DNA from: an uncultured Garciella sp.
Lineage (GTDB): Bacteria; Bacillota; Clostridia; Eubacteriales; Garciellaceae
NCBI GenBank assembly: GCA_900555725.1
Contig: USMD01000114.1
Coordinates: 1-5,304, forward strand
Direction of reading: 5' to 3'
DNA length: 5,304 nt
In this document: positions 4,662 to 5,304 of the stretch, piece by piece
Numbering within the stretch: position 1 is the first letter of the stretch
Layout: each line of letters opens with the position of its first letter
Position numbers and translations under genes: made by a program
The notes under the pieces: model-generated
The model's input: only the letters and a program-made list of their open reading frames with translations
The model's database searches: none
What the model was told of the DNA's origin: nothing

Positions 4662-5141
4662 ATGTTATTTAAAATTCCCATTATTGTTGCAGGACTACAG
4701 TCTATACCAGAAGGGTTTTTAATAGTCATTGTAGGATTGAAATTATTTAATATCGATATCAAATTAAAAGAAGCAATCGGTATTTCTGTGGTTTATGGAA
4801 TATTATCCTACCTAATCCGGGAGTATGTTGCAGTTTATGGATTACATACCATTTTTTCTATTATTATCTTAATAGTATTAGTAAAAATGATTGAAGAGAT
4901 ACCATTTTTTCATTCCACTGTTTCAGTTTTATTAAGTTTTTTATTAACAGGAATTTTTCAAGCTATCACAGTTCCCATGGTTTTGCAGATTATGAATATG
5001 TCTTTTGAAAAGTTATCTGAAAATCCAAAATTAACTATTGTTGCTGCTATTCCTACTTTTGTTTTACTAGGTATTATTTATCTTATTTTAAATGGGACAG
5101 GCTTTTATCTTTATAATTTGAAGGTTTTCAAGAAGGAATGA
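4662..5141 (+). CDS. small polytopic membrane protein, possible partner of a sensor histidine kinase
   Basis: The 159-residue product is nearly all hydrophobic, with about five membrane segments (residues roughly 5-28, 38-52, 61-77, 84-111 and 123-143) and a short basic tail. I recognise no catalytic motif. In overall pattern it resembles small membrane proteins, comparable to the sensing domain of AgrC or Spo0B-type kinases, that in Clostridia are encoded just before a GHKL sensor kinase gene. The ATGA overlap with the next reading frame fits this, but the kinase domain is not visible here. The start is ATG 4662 because AGGAGG (4649-4654) lies 7 nt upstream; the in-frame ATG at 4656 is only 1 nt from it. 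A sensing or transport role is inference. Confidence 0.75.
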   Translation: MLFKIPIIVAGLQSIPEGFLIVIVGLKLFNIDIKLKEAIGISVVYGILSYLIREYVAVYGLHTIFSIIILIVLVKMIEEIPFFHSTVSVLLSFLLTGIFQAITVPMVLQIMNMSFEKLSENPKLTIVAAIPTFVLLGIIYLILNGTGFYLYNLKVFKKE

Positions 5142-5304
5142 GTCCATTGTTAAAGGCTAGTAATATAGTCATTATTGCCGTATTGATACAAACGATGTTG
5201 ATGGTATTTGTCAATCAATTGGTTTATATGTCGGATACCATTGAATATGTGAAAGACTTTTTGCCCTTTGTAAATATTATAGTCATTATTATCTGTCTCT
5301 TATA
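5138..5304 (+). CDS. N-terminal part of a membrane protein, possibly a sensor histidine kinase (3' end outside window)
   Basis: A frame opening at ATG 5138 overlaps the previous stop as ATGA and stays open to the window edge (55 codons). It encodes two hydrophobic segments (about residues 9-26 and 42-55) joined by a short polar loop (VYMSDTIEYVKD). AGAAGGA (5131-5137) is only 1 nt from this ATG, but 9 nt from an in-frame TTG at 5147, so TTG may be the true start; the ATGA overlap favours the ATG. Short paired membrane segments before a cytoplasmic kinase are typical of Spo0B/GHKL-type sensors encoded after a small membrane protein. No H-box or ATPase motif lies in the window, so the kinase assignment is a guess from layout. 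Confidence 0.6.
   Translation, partial: MSPLLKASNIVIIAVLIQTMLMVFVNQLVYMSDTIEYVKDFLPFVNIIVIIICLL

Overview
The window is AT-rich DNA with strong AGGAGG-type ribosome binding sites, short intergenic gaps and AT-rich codon choice. This points to a low-GC Gram-positive bacterium, most likely a member of the Clostridia; a close genus cannot be fixed from the sequence alone. It looks like a patchwork of short unrelated transcription units, not one pathway.

Left part (1-1412): the tail of an unidentified gene is followed by a small MntA-type nucleotidyltransferase (the antitoxin half of a HEPN-MNT toxin-antitoxin pair). The overlapping HepT toxin gene starts normally at 552 but is cut off after about 17 recognisable codons, at about position 599. 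Exactly there the reverse-strand gene for an unknown membrane-anchored protein ends. The pair is therefore broken, leaving the antitoxin without an intact toxin in this window.

Middle part (1413-4185): an AT-rich intergenic region with promoter-like elements and a hairpin leads into galE (UDP-glucose 4-epimerase). A 101-residue coiled-coil protein follows, and then a PLP-dependent enzyme of the threonine synthase fold with an N-terminal zinc-ribbon-like Cys cluster. The coiled-coil and PLP genes are tightly spaced and probably co-transcribed. galE lies 80 bp upstream and may or may not share the transcript.

Right part (4186-5304): a 476-bp stretch with no convincing gene holds the most unusual signal of the window. 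It has an 88-nt near-complete hairpin, then a multi-stem fold closed by a perfect 12-bp stem, then a small hairpin, then a perfect 21-bp tandem duplication with a decayed third copy. It could be an undescribed structured RNA or a MITE-like non-autonomous element; the orientation is not settled. After it comes a two-gene unit: a five-helix membrane protein and, overlapping it by ATGA, the start of a second membrane protein. This layout resembles clostridial sensor-kinase loci whose second gene carries a cytoplasmic histidine-kinase part, but that part would lie outside the window.
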